Assembly: GCF_013204855.1 (NCBI RefSeq)
Contig: NZ_JABMKZ010000002.1
Location: 434,001 to 498,000, forward strand
Direction: 5' to 3'
Source: Paenibacillus alba
GTDB taxonomy: Bacteria > Bacillota > Bacilli > Paenibacillales > NBRC-103111
DNA: 64,000 nucleotides
Each line of letters starts with the position of its first letter. Within the stretch, counting starts at the first letter, position 1. Positions 1-8,649 of this stretch are shown in pieces. The notes beneath the pieces were generated by a model. The model searched no databases. It was not told the DNA's origin and saw nothing but the letters and a program-made list of their open reading frames with translations. The translations under genes were made by a program, and so were the position numbers.

Positions 1-582
1 CCAAATCCAGTTCGATTTGAAAACAAGTAAAATATAATCAAACAATCCGTGCCAGAATATCGGCAGCAGCAGAGAGATCCACAAATAGCGTGACGCCTTA
101 TGCGGAATGAATTTGGCTTTGCCCAAATAGTAGCCCATCATTACCCCAAACAGAGCATGCCCGGATACTGGAAGCAAGGCGCGGATCATTAGGGCTGAGA
201 AGGATGTGGCGTTCAGAAAAGCATAAATAATGTTCTCCAACGTCGCATACCCCAAGCTTACCGCAACTGCATAAACAATTCCGTCGTAAGGCTCGTCGAA
301 ATCTTTGTGCTTGAAAATAATATGATAGATGACAAACCATTTTAGAAATTCTTCAATCCCGCCAGAAAGGAAAAAAGCGGTGATAAAATTACCTTCGCCT
401 ATTTCCTTGATAAAAGCGTTTTGCAGCACCATCGTGGGATATACAAGCAGAAAACCGAACACGAACATTCGAATGACCAAATGAATCGGTTCCGTCTCAT
501 ATCGGTCCTTCAGATAAAAGTAGGCAAGCAGCGAGAGACCTGGCGCTACGGCTGCCAGAATAATCGGCAGAATTTGCAACAT
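1..582 (-). CDS. prsW: PrsW family intramembrane protease (partial, C-terminus off window)
   Basis: Membrane protease of the PrsW/CPBP-related glutamic protease group. In B. subtilis PrsW makes the first cut in the anti-sigma factor RsiW. 194 codons are visible, starting at ATG 582, and the frame runs off the left edge. The chain is very hydrophobic. It carries the family motif GGIEEFLKWF (paired Glu, then Lys) near residue 72, then a GHALFG segment and a WHGLFD segment in later membrane helices, which are the conserved histidine and aspartate sites. The neighbouring MecA/YpbH homologue at 2.2 kb matches the B. subtilis ypbH-gudB-ypdA-prsW neighbourhood. The real substrate in this organism cannot be told from sequence. 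Confidence 0.85.
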   Translation of the reverse strand, partial: MLQILPIILAAVAPGLSLLAYFYLKDRYETEPIHLVIRMFVFGFLLVYPTMVLQNAFIKEIGEGNFITAFFLSGGIEEFLKWFVIYHIIFKHKDFDEPYDGIVYAVAVSLGYATLENIIYAFLNATSFSALMIRALLPVSGHALFGVMMGYYLGKAKFIPHKASRYLWISLLLPIFWHGLFDYILLVFKSNWIW

Positions 583-603
583 ACAGTCCCCCTTTTTAAT
601 GAA

Positions 604-2106
604 TTATTCTGTAAATAGAGCACGATCATTATGAAAAATAAGCGGGATATTCCCTATCGTTCCGTTGCGATTCTTCGTCAAAACAAGTGAAATGGCCTGC
701 TGCTGCTCGTCATCCGACTTCATAGGCTGCATAATCATAACCACGTCAGCAGATGCCTGCACGCTATCAGGAACATTATCTTGCCCCTGTTCAATAGCTG
801 TCGCAGCGATGATGGGACAATTCCATTCCCTTGACCATTGCTTAAGCGTATAGGCAATAGCAGCCTGCTGCTGCTGCCAGGTTAGCGGCGACTTCCCATT
901 CGTTACCGGAATGCGCTGCAAATGATCAATGAAAATAACCGGCTCTTTGCCAACGTTAACGGCGATTCGTTCAATAGATGCTGCCACTTGATCAAGCGTA
1001 GTATCCATCGTACATTCCACCATCCAAAGCATCTTGCTTATTTTTGCATACTGTTTATTCGCTTCAGCCACCTGCTCAGGGTCAACTTTCCCTCCAAGCA
1101 CTTTCTGCGGTTCTACTCCTATAATACGTGCAATGCTGCGGGACCACAACTCAAAATTCGTCATATCCCAGGATACAAAAACAACCGGCGTTCCGTCTGC
1201 AGCCAACTGATCCGCGATTTGTTTCAACAGCATGCTCTTGCCAACAGCTCCAACACCGGCAAGCAAATAAAGTCCATTCCCAAAGCCACCGAAGAGCTGC
1301 GTGTCCAACTTGGCAAAGCCTGTACGCAAATTAGCTACTTGGCCGCGGAATCGCTTCATATATTCTTCCAAATATACGGTACTATTCTTAATATCCGGCG
1401 CAACGGGAGCCAAGGTAGCTTCCTCGACAGACTGGCTGACCAGCGATAGAAAAGTCTCCGCCGGGTTCTGGGCTCTTACAAACAAATCATTAATATCCCG
1501 AATTGTTTCGGGTAAACTAATAATATAGGTTTCATTCCCATGTTCTCGTAAAAGGGCTTCTATTCGCGTGGATTCCCTGCGGCCGGATTCATCATTCCCC
1601 ATGCAGATATAGACACGTTTGTCAGCAAAAAGGGCAAGGTGTTGTTCCTTGAATACTCCGAAGTCTGGCACACAAATAGCCGGCACTTTGACCTGATTCA
1701 ATGTTAAGACATCAAATATGCCATTGCATAATACGACTTCATCCGATTCTTCCAAGGCCGAGTAATTAAACAGATATTGATCCAAGCCGTATAAAGCTTT
1801 ATATTTAGGCTCCCTATTGTCAATAGAACGTCCAATGAGATCAACAATTTCTCCTTCATAATTACGAATCGGGACAATTACCCGATGCTCAAAGTAATCT
1901 CCAAGTTGATTCTGATCTACATAGAAACCAATCTTCCCGATTTCAAAGCCCATGCGATATTGCTGCGCGGTTTCCTCCGTGATGCCCCTTTTATGCAAAT
2001 AAAAATAAGCCTCTTCTCTCATCTGCTTCTGGTAATAGCCTAGCAAACCGTCCAAATCCACAGCAGCCAAAGTGGGCACCAATTGTTTGCGTTCAATGTT
2101 TGTCAT
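604..2106 (-). CDS. Primase-helicase-like protein (TOPRIM core fused to DnaB-type ATPase)
   Basis: A 500-residue protein. Residues about 20-225 resemble the catalytic core of DnaG primase, including the RVIVPIRNYEG and GRSIDN segments. Residues about 255-500 resemble the RecA-like ATPase of DnaB, with Walker A GVGAVGKS at 284-291 and Walker B IFIDHLQ at 391-397. There is no N-terminal CHC2 zinc finger. Key TOPRIM residues look changed: the usual EG is N128-G129, and the usual DxD reads G170-N-D172. The DnaB catalytic Glu in the SLEM motif is Asp (SWDM, about 312-315). This is the layout of phage T7 gp4 or mitochondrial Twinkle with a weakened primase half. A TTG start 39 bases upstream is possible, but ATG 2106 has a GGGGGAA site at good spacing. 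Function unknown; an accessory DNA helicase is the best guess. Confidence 0.7.
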   Translation of the reverse strand: MTNIERKQLVPTLAAVDLDGLLGYYQKQMREEAYFYLHKRGITEETAQQYRMGFEIGKIGFYVDQNQLGDYFEHRVIVPIRNYEGEIVDLIGRSIDNREPKYKALYGLDQYLFNYSALEESDEVVLCNGIFDVLTLNQVKVPAICVPDFGVFKEQHLALFADKRVYICMGNDESGRRESTRIEALLREHGNETYIISLPETIRDINDLFVRAQNPAETFLSLVSQSVEEATLAPVAPDIKNSTVYLEEYMKRFRGQVANLRTGFAKLDTQLFGGFGNGLYLLAGVGAVGKSMLLKQIADQLAADGTPVVFVSWDMTNFELWSRSIARIIGVEPQKVLGGKVDPEQVAEANKQYAKISKMLWMVECTMDTTLDQVAASIERIAVNVGKEPVIFIDHLQRIPVTNGKSPLTWQQQQAAIAYTLKQWSREWNCPIIAATAIEQGQDNVPDSVQASADVVMIMQPMKSDDEQQQAISLVLTKNRNGTIGNIPLIFHNDRALFTE

Positions 2107-2223
2107 GTAAGTTCCCCCAATGCTCTCTCTAGGTAGCTGCTTCAACTAAAAAAAGCACCAACAAAAACAGTTGTTTTTGAAGATGCTTGTTTCATTCTAC
2201 AATAAAAAAGCAAGAATGAAGGA

Positions 2224-2829
2224 TTATTTGAAGTGTCGGCAAAGGACCTTCACAGCATCATCTGCGATAATGGTCTTCCCATACTCCTCCAGTACTGCTT
2301 GCGTAACCGAGGCTGCTTCTCCAAATTCAGACAAGAATGCGATTAACGCTTGGTACTTCGTATCTTCGAGATCTACAGGCTCAAGCTGCAAGATATATTT
2401 CCCTTTGTAAGAATACAGGGTACCGCCTTCCATCAGAAGGGGATTAATTACTTTGGATACACGCAACAGATCTTCAAAATCTCGGAATGCGTAGGAAATC
2501 AGATCGCTTTGTTCAAGCGTTACTTCCATTTCATACACTTCTTCAGCTTCTTGATCGTCATATGCGTCTGAATTCGCATATAAATCAAGTTTTCCTCTGG
2601 TTACAATAACAACCATGCCTTGCGCCGGAAGTGCAAATACTTCGACAGCAAGTGGGCCGGACGGGTCAAATCCGAGCTCGGAATAGGCTTGATCCATCAT
2701 TTCACTGAATAATTCGTGTACTTTGGGGATTTCTCTCCACATATCGTCCTTTTGAATTCCGCGTTCAGTTAAGTCATCGAATGTTAGGAAAATCCGTATC
2801 TTATCCTGACTTAAGCGTTCTATTTTCAT
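2224..2829 (-). CDS. MecA/YpbH-type ClpC adaptor protein
   Basis: 201-residue protein of the MecA family. These adaptors bring substrates such as ComK to the ClpC-ClpP protease and help ClpC assemble. The N-terminus MKIERLSQDKIRIFLTFDDL is typical of the family's substrate-binding domain. An acidic linker (DAYDDQEAEEVYEMEV) follows, then the C-terminal ClpC-binding domain. Start ATG 2829 is preceded by AAAGGAGGATCC at ideal spacing; longer frames upstream lack such a site. Length and the nearby prsW fit B. subtilis YpbH (MecB) at least as well as MecA, so I leave the symbol open. Confidence 0.85.
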   Translation of the reverse strand: MKIERLSQDKIRIFLTFDDLTERGIQKDDMWREIPKVHELFSEMMDQAYSELGFDPSGPLAVEVFALPAQGMVVIVTRGKLDLYANSDAYDDQEAEEVYEMEVTLEQSDLISYAFRDFEDLLRVSKVINPLLMEGGTLYSYKGKYILQLEPVDLEDTKYQALIAFLSEFGEAASVTQAVLEEYGKTIIADDAVKVLCRHFK

Positions 2830-3021
2830 GATAGGATCCTCCTTTGAGCTTTCCGACAGGAAAGCTTGCATCGAAAGCATGGTCATCTTATTACAACAGA
2901 ATATGATAACAAAGAAAAAAAGGTGAGTCCGTGAGCACGAATTGGACATGTATCCTTTAATCGTTTTCACCTACCATGTTAACATTAAATGATTCCAAAT
3001 GCACGCGTTAAGTTATGTATA

Positions 3022-3066
3022 AAAGAAAAAGCACAGCCGGCCCCGTGGGTATGCCTGACTGCGCCT
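3022..3066 (-). terminator. Rho-independent terminator
   Basis: Read on the minus strand, a GC-rich hairpin pairs GCGCAGTC..GGC with GCCGGCTGTGC and is followed by TTTTTC. It lies just downstream of the small membrane protein gene that ends at 3077. Confidence 0.7.
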
Positions 3067-3076
3067 TAAGCTTGCT

Positions 3077-3394
3077 TTATTGGATGTTTGATGTATTTTC
3101 CTTATTTTCGCTTAAGATCTCGTTTACCGTAGCTTTCAAGCTAGGATCCTCTTTGACGATTTTCTCCACTTGCGTCAAGTTGCTGGCTCCCGAATTCGTG
3201 AAGCTTTTAGGTGCTGTGGAGGTGCTGTTGAAGGTTTTACTTGTGAAGGTATCCTTCGCTTTATCAACTACTTTGCCCATGGATTCACTGGACGAACTGA
3301 ATGCTGAGAACAACATGGACTTGCTTTTACGATTCAGATAGACGACCGCTGCAGCACCGGCAATACCACCTAACAAAAATGTACCTATTTTCAT
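3077..3394 (-). CDS. Small YtxH-like membrane-anchored protein
   Basis: 105 residues. The N-terminus MKIGTFLLGGIAGAAAVVYL is one Gly/Ala-rich membrane helix, followed by a Ser/Thr-rich, charged tail with no recognisable domain. Similar short proteins (YtxH type) occur widely in Bacillales, with no known function. Start ATG 3394 has GGAGGGAGACCCA upstream. The gene is divergent from the deacetylase gene at 3558 and ends at a terminator. The similarity rests on the N-terminal pattern only. Confidence 0.6.
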   Translation of the reverse strand: MKIGTFLLGGIAGAAAVVYLNRKSKSMLFSAFSSSSESMGKVVDKAKDTFTSKTFNSTSTAPKSFTNSGASNLTQVEKIVKEDPSLKATVNEILSENKENTSNIQ

Positions 3395-3557
3395 TGGGTC
3401 TCCCTCCATGCAAATTAGTATGAATCCTCTATAGGTTGCGCGAGTTCGTTCGTCGACATACGCCAAATCAGGAGGAAAACAAAGGAGATATGAGATCATC
3501 AAAATGTGGTACTATAAGATGAGATCAACTAGTTATCAACATGAGGAGAACCTAAAA

Positions 3558-4412
3558 ATGACAACAAATAAAGCCAGTGTATTATTAATTAGTGTCATGA
3601 TACTGCTTGCAGCATGCAGTAATAATCAGCCCAGCAAAGGCCCGGCAGCGGCTGCAAGTTCATCTTCCGTGCCGGCAGCAACAACGGTGACAACCCCAAC
3701 TCCAGTACCTACGCCAACTGCAACTCCGACACCAACGCCTGAGCCTACGAAGCCTGTTCAACAAGAGGTTAAGAAGGAATATCATATGAACAAAAATTAT
3801 GATATTGTGCCTAACGATCCGAACGGGAACAAAAAAGTGGTCCTCTTGACCTTTGATGACGGTCCCAAAGAACAAGAGATGAACCAAGCTCTCATTGACA
3901 CGCTAAACAAACATAAGGCGAAAGCCATCTTCTTCATGAACGGATACCGAATCAAGCAGAAGCCTGAGCTTGTCAAGCTGGTTCACGATAGCGGAAACAT
4001 CGTTGGGAATCATGCGTGGGATCACGATAATTTAAAAGATATGAACAAGGAAAAAACAGATCAGCAAGTGGACGATGTACAGAAAATCGTTAAAGAGCTG
4101 ATTGGAGAAGCGCCGCAATTTTTCCGACCTCCATTCGGATCCGGCAATGATTACCTGAAAAACAAAATCAAGAGCAATGGGATGCTCTATATGACATGGT
4201 CTAACGGTTCTCTGGACTGGGAAATGACCAATAAAAAAAATGACTCCGGCAAAGTCATTGAGAACGTCATGAAGCAGCTGCATAACGGAAGCAATATATT
4301 GATGCATGAGCTGCCTTGGACGGTGAAAGCGTTAGAAACCTTGCTGACGCAGCTTGAAGAAAAAGGCTACTCTTTCGTAGATCCCAATGCCATAGAACTT
4401 GAAATGAGATAA
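3558..4412 (+). CDS. Polysaccharide deacetylase lipoprotein (NodB domain)
   Basis: 284-residue secreted lipoprotein. A signal peptide ends in the lipobox LLAACS (Cys about residue 20). A low-complexity Thr-Pro linker follows (about 45-70), then a carbohydrate esterase 4 domain. The NodB motifs are visible: TFDDGP (the metal and catalytic Asp), the histidine motif with NHAWDHDN, and RPPFG. The C-terminal ILMHELP carries the last conserved His. Members remove acetyl groups from peptidoglycan GlcNAc/MurNAc or related glycans; which one cannot be told here. Start ATG 3558 follows ATGAGGAGAACC. It is a single gene ending in a strong terminator. Confidence 0.88.
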   Translation: MTTNKASVLLISVMILLAACSNNQPSKGPAAAASSSSVPAATTVTTPTPVPTPTATPTPTPEPTKPVQQEVKKEYHMNKNYDIVPNDPNGNKKVVLLTFDDGPKEQEMNQALIDTLNKHKAKAIFFMNGYRIKQKPELVKLVHDSGNIVGNHAWDHDNLKDMNKEKTDQQVDDVQKIVKELIGEAPQFFRPPFGSGNDYLKNKIKSNGMLYMTWSNGSLDWEMTNKKNDSGKVIENVMKQLHNGSNILMHELPWTVKALETLLTQLEEKGYSFVDPNAIELEMR

Positions 4413-4413
4413 G

Positions 4414-4457
4414 AAAAGCCTTGCAAATCCACCAACGTGGGCATGCAAGGCTTTTTC
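4414..4457. terminator. Bidirectional terminator
   Basis: Perfect arms AAAGCCTTGCA and TGCAAGGCTTT with an A-run on one side and T-run on the other. It serves both the deacetylase gene (plus) and the CAP-domain gene (minus). Confidence 0.85.
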
Positions 4458-4459
4458 GT

Positions 4460-6115
4460 TTAATACTTAATTGTTACTGTTCTTGTACTTTCTTCATAAG
4501 CCACGTTCGCGCCAAGTGCCTCTGAAAGCAATCGGACCGGAATCATCGTTGTTTCATTAATAAGAAGTGCCGGGGTTTGAGTTACCTTCTCCACCCCATT
4601 TACGCTGAAAGCACTGCGATTTGTGTAAAAGAGAAGATTTTTATCCCCTTTTTTGTAAACAGCCGCCTTCAATTGATCATTCCATTCCACCGTTGCGCCA
4701 AGCGCCGCGGCTAGATCACGAATATATAAATAAGAGCTGCCATCTTGAATGTAAGGCTTCTGCTTCATCGGGAAAGGAACTTGATCAAGGGTATAGGAAT
4801 TTCCATTTAACCCGAAAGTCACGACATGTGCTCCGACTCGAAAAGGCTGGGCCATCTGCGCCGCATAGGCAGCCGCGTCCGCATGAAGCTTAGCCACGCC
4901 TAAACCTGCGCTTGGTTCCGTATGGAACGTCCATTCTTTTGAGAAAAGCTTTGTCGTGCCGTCTTCCATTACTGCGGATAGCGTCATTTTGGCTTTATAC
5001 GTACGATCAAATGCAAGCGGCTTATCCGGCATTACAATAACTTCATTTGTCAAATGATTGTCGTTGCTTGAATCATTCGTGAGCAAGGTCAACGTGGTCC
5101 CGCTTTCATCCCGTATTTCGGCATCAACCAAGGTAACCTTCTTCACACCTTGGCCGTTCACAGCAGCCATAACCGGGTATCCCACTGGATAGTTCAAGCT
5201 TGAATGGATGCGCAGCGGATCAGGGGTTTCATGTCCGTCAAAATTCGTTGGCACATAACTATCATTGTTGCTTGGAGAAACTACAAGATCTGGCGAACCG
5301 CCATCTGCGAAGCCGAACTCAATGACATGATAATCACCAGCTCGGAATACGCCTATTTCATCAAGATTTGGCGCCAAAAAGGGAGAACGATGGTATGGAG
5401 CATCAAACAGGCTGTCAATTGCCTCAATAAGAGGCACCGGATTAGAGGCAACATCTTCACTGCTGGCTCTTGTGTATCCGATATATTGCGCTCTTTCCTT
5501 TAACGAGTTGCCGATAAATCCTGGCAATGCCGGGTTCTCATCGTGCAGAGAGACCGCGGTTTTAATGGGATCTATTTTATTTTGCAATAAATATTGGGCA
5601 TGCTTCTGAGCTACGGTATTCAGCCCATCGCTGAATTTCACTTTGGAAAGTCCAAGCTTCAGTCGATAATCATTAATGGCTTGAAGTCCGTCTTCCTGTT
5701 CTTTGGTTACAGTTGAAGCTAAAGAAACCGCACTTTTGCTCACAGAGAATGACCATTCGATTTTAATTGGTGAATAGCCTTTGAATTGAAACTCCATTTT
5801 TGCTTGATAATTACCAGACGACAAATCGGATTTGGGCACATAATCGTATTTCGCCGTGGTCGGATCATAATTGACGGCTACTTCTTCCCCATTGACATAA
5901 AAGTGATAGCTTTGCGGTGTCATTCCATCACTGAATGTCACGTTAAGACCAATAACGGGACGTACAATCCCCACATTTCCTTGCGGGTAATTCAAGTACT
6001 CGTACGTCAGCGCATAGGCCGGCTTAGCCGTCCAAATAAAGCTGGGTACAAGAAGAAACAAGATGGCTACAAGCTTAACATAGGAAATCCATCTCGGTGT
6101 TTTCAAGTTCATCAT
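4460..6115 (-). CDS. Secreted CAP-domain protein with copper-amine-oxidase-like stalk domain
   Basis: 551-residue exported protein. A signal peptide (basic start, then ILFLLVPSFIWTAKPAYA) is followed by an Ig-like region. A CAP/SCP-PR1 domain comes next at about 150-300, with INDYRLKLGLSKVKFSDGL and conserved His residues. A second beta-rich region follows, and the C-terminal stalk domain (about 455-551) has the typical YLYIRDLAAALGATVEW and TMIPVRLLSEALGANV repeats. CAP proteins of spore formers are cell-wall or extracellular proteins of mostly unknown activity; the stalk domain is common in Paenibacillus exoproteins. Two adjacent ATGs (6115, 6112) lie after AGGAGGAGATTCAGGGAG; I use the first. 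Confidence 0.85.
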   Translation of the reverse strand: MMNLKTPRWISYVKLVAILFLLVPSFIWTAKPAYALTYEYLNYPQGNVGIVRPVIGLNVTFSDGMTPQSYHFYVNGEEVAVNYDPTTAKYDYVPKSDLSSGNYQAKMEFQFKGYSPIKIEWSFSVSKSAVSLASTVTKEQEDGLQAINDYRLKLGLSKVKFSDGLNTVAQKHAQYLLQNKIDPIKTAVSLHDENPALPGFIGNSLKERAQYIGYTRASSEDVASNPVPLIEAIDSLFDAPYHRSPFLAPNLDEIGVFRAGDYHVIEFGFADGGSPDLVVSPSNNDSYVPTNFDGHETPDPLRIHSSLNYPVGYPVMAAVNGQGVKKVTLVDAEIRDESGTTLTLLTNDSSNDNHLTNEVIVMPDKPLAFDRTYKAKMTLSAVMEDGTTKLFSKEWTFHTEPSAGLGVAKLHADAAAYAAQMAQPFRVGAHVVTFGLNGNSYTLDQVPFPMKQKPYIQDGSSYLYIRDLAAALGATVEWNDQLKAAVYKKGDKNLLFYTNRSAFSVNGVEKVTQTPALLINETTMIPVRLLSEALGANVAYEESTRTVTIKY

Positions 6116-6153
6116 CTCCCTGAATCTCCTCCTATAAGAAAGTATAAACAGCA

Positions 6154-6184
6154 AAAAAAGCTATGAATCTATCATAGCTTCTCA
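6154..6184 (-). terminator. Rho-independent terminator
   Basis: On the minus strand AGCTATGA/TCATAGCT form an 8-bp stem followed by a run of seven T. It closes the two-gene CPBP unit. Confidence 0.75.
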
Positions 6185-6238
6185 GGTGCCATTATTCAAT
6201 ATAGTTCGACATAGTTCGACAGTCCCATTTTTATAGGT

Positions 6239-6442
6239 CTATGAGTAATACTTAATCCCCCAAACGGTAAGACCGATGACAAGAATAATGAAAATCCAGA
6301 GTAGGGAGAGGTAGAAAATGCTAGTCCACTTTCCTTGCTCAGAAGGATGCACCACTTTGCGTGGCGGTAAATAAGTTTCATCAACTGGCATCTCCTCCGA
6401 CCTACGATTAGACCGTAGAGGCGTGTTTCCTTCTACATTCAT
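6239..6442 (-). CDS. Small single-pass membrane protein
   Basis: 67 residues. The N-terminal half is charged and probably cytoplasmic; one C-terminal membrane helix (SIFYLSLLWIFIILVIGLTV) follows. The gene overlaps the end of the CPBP protease gene by four bases (ATGA), so the two are probably co-translated. I do not recognise a family; a partner role with the protease is inference from the overlap only. Confidence 0.6.
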   Translation of the reverse strand: MNVEGNTPLRSNRRSEEMPVDETYLPPRKVVHPSEQGKWTSIFYLSLLWIFIILVIGLTVWGIKYYS

Positions 6443-7050
6443 ACGCTCTGCTCTTCCTCCTCCTTGCTATAGCGAAGTATGCAGCCCATCACAAAATCAA
6501 TAATAAAATGAGCAATAATAGGCGTCCAAAGACTTCCTGTTTGAAGATAAATCCAACCAAGTCCATAACTAATACTAAAGACCATTCCTGTCATTAACCA
6601 GTGCTGTAAGTACCGAATGTGAATAGCCGCGAATAAAATACTCGTCCAGTAGGGTCCCCAAGCGTGCTGAATGGCTCCTCGAAACAGCAGCTCTTCGCAG
6701 ATGGCCACAATGAGAGAAATAAGCGCAATATGCCATATCGCCCTTTTGCCAAACAACATTTCATTAATGCCGCCGTCATCAGACACTTCTTTCGGTACCC
6801 ATCTTGAGATCAAGATGTCGACACCAAGCACGACCAATGCAAATATACTTCCCCACAGTGGGATCTTCCAACCGCCCTGAAATGTGAACATGGAAAGAAT
6901 ATTTGAATTGCTCTGAAAAAATAGGATGATAATTCCGATAATAAGCGTAAGCACTTGGGTTATGTACAGATTAAGCAATAAAGTTCGGTCATTTAATTCA
7001 TTCATATCAACTTTGCCAAAACGAATGTTCTTGAAATCGAATTTTTTCAT
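6439..7050 (-). CDS. CPBP (CAAX/YpbD-like) intramembrane metalloprotease
   Basis: 203 residues with about six membrane helices. The three CPBP (Abi) motifs are present: E119-E120-LLFRG, H144 in FAAIH, and H181-FIID. Members are glutamate-type intramembrane proteases related to eukaryotic Rce1; bacterial roles include bacteriocin immunity and cleavage of membrane proteins. B. subtilis YpbD lies in the matching chromosomal neighbourhood. Start ATG 7050 follows AAAGAGG; an earlier ATG at 7074 is possible. Substrate unknown. Confidence 0.8.
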   Translation of the reverse strand: MKKFDFKNIRFGKVDMNELNDRTLLLNLYITQVLTLIIGIIILFFQSNSNILSMFTFQGGWKIPLWGSIFALVVLGVDILISRWVPKEVSDDGGINEMLFGKRAIWHIALISLIVAICEELLFRGAIQHAWGPYWTSILFAAIHIRYLQHWLMTGMVFSISYGLGWIYLQTGSLWTPIIAHFIIDFVMGCILRYSKEEEEQSV

Positions 7051-7140
7051 GGATGCTGCCTCTTTTCGTGACATATTCCCTTTTAAAGCTATTTCCCCTA
7101 TACTAAGTTAAAAGAAAAAGAGAGAATAAGGAGCTTGATT

Positions 7141-8061
7141 ATGGATAAGCGTCTTACCCGCACAGATTATTTATTCGCCCTCATGTTTATCTTTATGCTT
7201 GTTTGTACCCTTGGCGCCTTTTTCTACGGTTTAAGAGTCGGCCAGGAAAAATCAGATCAAAAATATGACAAAATATTAAACGCTGATAAAGCGGTCGTTC
7301 AAGAATTTGGAGCCTACGATCAACAAGTACTCGTATCATATTACCATACCATCTTTTTGCCCTTTAGGGAATTTCAGAATAAATGGTTTGAACTGATGAG
7401 TCAAATTGAACTTGGCAACTCTACTGTTGATGCTTCCGCAGTTCTGAAGGAGCTGTACAAGCTTGCAGATGAGAAATACACCGTCTTGCAAGGCAAGAAT
7501 ATGCCAGCCTCCTCCCCCTTGCTCGTTCAGTCCCATCAAGGTTATCTCAAAAGCTTAAAGCTTTTTGCAGATACCCTCAAAGGATACCAAGGGAAGGCCA
7601 ATGGATTAAGTGGCGGTCAACTGCTGGATGCTATACAGAAAGACGCTTACTTCATTGAAGCAAAAGCTCAGGCCTTGACTGCTCAGAAAAATTACTTTGA
7701 TTCGATTGTCGCTTGGAACGGTACCATCGATCCGGATATCGAGAACTTCGATCCGAACAATAATGCCAATTTGGATCAATGGCGTGCCATGAACATTAAT
7801 GTTAAGAATCTTTATATCACAACCAAATTGCTCAAAAATAAAACGTTCATCCCTTTTTATCCGCAAGACCTCACGATTCGTATTGATGAATTCATTGCCT
7901 CCGGACAAGCCAAGAAATTAAACGTCAACGACGTAAATCAAACGATAGATCTTCTGATCAGTACGAATGCAGTTCGATCGGGTGACTTCGTCAAGGGAAA
8001 AGCCAAATGGTATCCGAATGCTGATCTGCCTCAGCTGCCCTTCTTCTCCGATGTGAATTAA
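7141..8061 (+). CDS. Membrane-anchored hypothetical protein
   Basis: 306 residues: a short basic start, one membrane helix (YLFALMFIFMLVCTLGAFFYGL, about 10-31), then a soluble helical domain probably outside the cell. I recognise no catalytic motif or named domain. Start ATG 7141 is preceded by AATAAGGAG. It is a single gene ending in a terminator shared with the rhodanese gene. Function unknown. Confidence 0.7.
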   Translation: MDKRLTRTDYLFALMFIFMLVCTLGAFFYGLRVGQEKSDQKYDKILNADKAVVQEFGAYDQQVLVSYYHTIFLPFREFQNKWFELMSQIELGNSTVDASAVLKELYKLADEKYTVLQGKNMPASSPLLVQSHQGYLKSLKLFADTLKGYQGKANGLSGGQLLDAIQKDAYFIEAKAQALTAQKNYFDSIVAWNGTIDPDIENFDPNNNANLDQWRAMNINVKNLYITTKLLKNKTFIPFYPQDLTIRIDEFIASGQAKKLNVNDVNQTIDLLISTNAVRSGDFVKGKAKWYPNADLPQLPFFSDVN

Positions 8062-8063
8062 AT

Positions 8064-8096
8064 GAAAAGCCGTGCGCTGCTGCGCTCGGCTTTTTG
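8064..8096. terminator. Bidirectional terminator
   Basis: AAAAGCCGTGCGC pairs with GCGCTCGGCTTTTT; it sits between two convergent genes. Confidence 0.75.
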
Positions 8097-8098
8097 CT

Positions 8099-8422
8099 TT
8101 AATCGTATTGGAAGCCGCGAAGCATCGCAATTGCTGCCATGCCCCCATCCACATTAATGACACGTTCAATGCCATTCTCCTGTAAATACTCCGCTACCCG
8201 GTAGCTTCGCACGCCATGAGCGCAAACCAGATAAATATCTTGATCCTCCGGAAGCTCTCCGATTCGCGGAGGAATCTGCTGCATAGGAATGAGCTTCGCT
8301 TCATCCAGATGATAATATTCCCACTCATGCAGTTCTCTAACATCAATAATGACACTATCTTTAAGTGCTTGCTCGTTCAGCAGGTCAAGAAATTTTTGCG
8401 GGTGAATGCTGGATATTTCCAT
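8099..8422 (-). CDS. Single-domain rhodanese-like protein
   Basis: 107-residue cytoplasmic rhodanese domain. The conserved VIIDVRE start motif is at about 24-30. The active-site loop reads VCAHGVRS with catalytic Cys67, which would carry the persulfide. Single-domain rhodaneses move sulfane sulfur in thiosulfate, sulfide or cofactor metabolism; the specific acceptor is not indicated by the neighbours. Start ATG 8422 follows GAGAGGAAG. Confidence 0.85.
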   Translation of the reverse strand: MEISSIHPQKFLDLLNEQALKDSVIIDVRELHEWEYYHLDEAKLIPMQQIPPRIGELPEDQDIYLVCAHGVRSYRVAEYLQENGIERVINVDGGMAAIAMLRGFQYD

Positions 8423-8611
8423 CTTTTTACTTCCTCTCCTACTCTAATCAATACAATACATAATATCCTGTAGAATAGCGAAAATCAGGCTAAAATACAA
8501 GCAAAATGACATTGCTTTCTGTTCCCGATTGCATTAAAATAAACAAAAAGCTTTGAATCCGTTTGCACTAAAATCATTTGTAACTTTCCTGTAAAAATGA
8601 TTCGACATGTA

Positions 8612-8640
8612 TTGACACGATTTCAAACGCATGGTAATCT
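8612..8640 (+). promoter_or_regulatory. Sigma-A promoter of serA
   Basis: TTGACA at 8612-8617, a 17-base spacer, and TAATCT at 8635-8640 with an upstream TGn extended -10 element. It lies just upstream of the T-box leader. Confidence 0.6.
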
Positions 8641-8649
8641 AATGAAAAT

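Noticed and set aside
922-1449. 175-codon open frame on the plus strand
   Set aside because: Antisense to the primase-helicase gene; no recognisable protein features.
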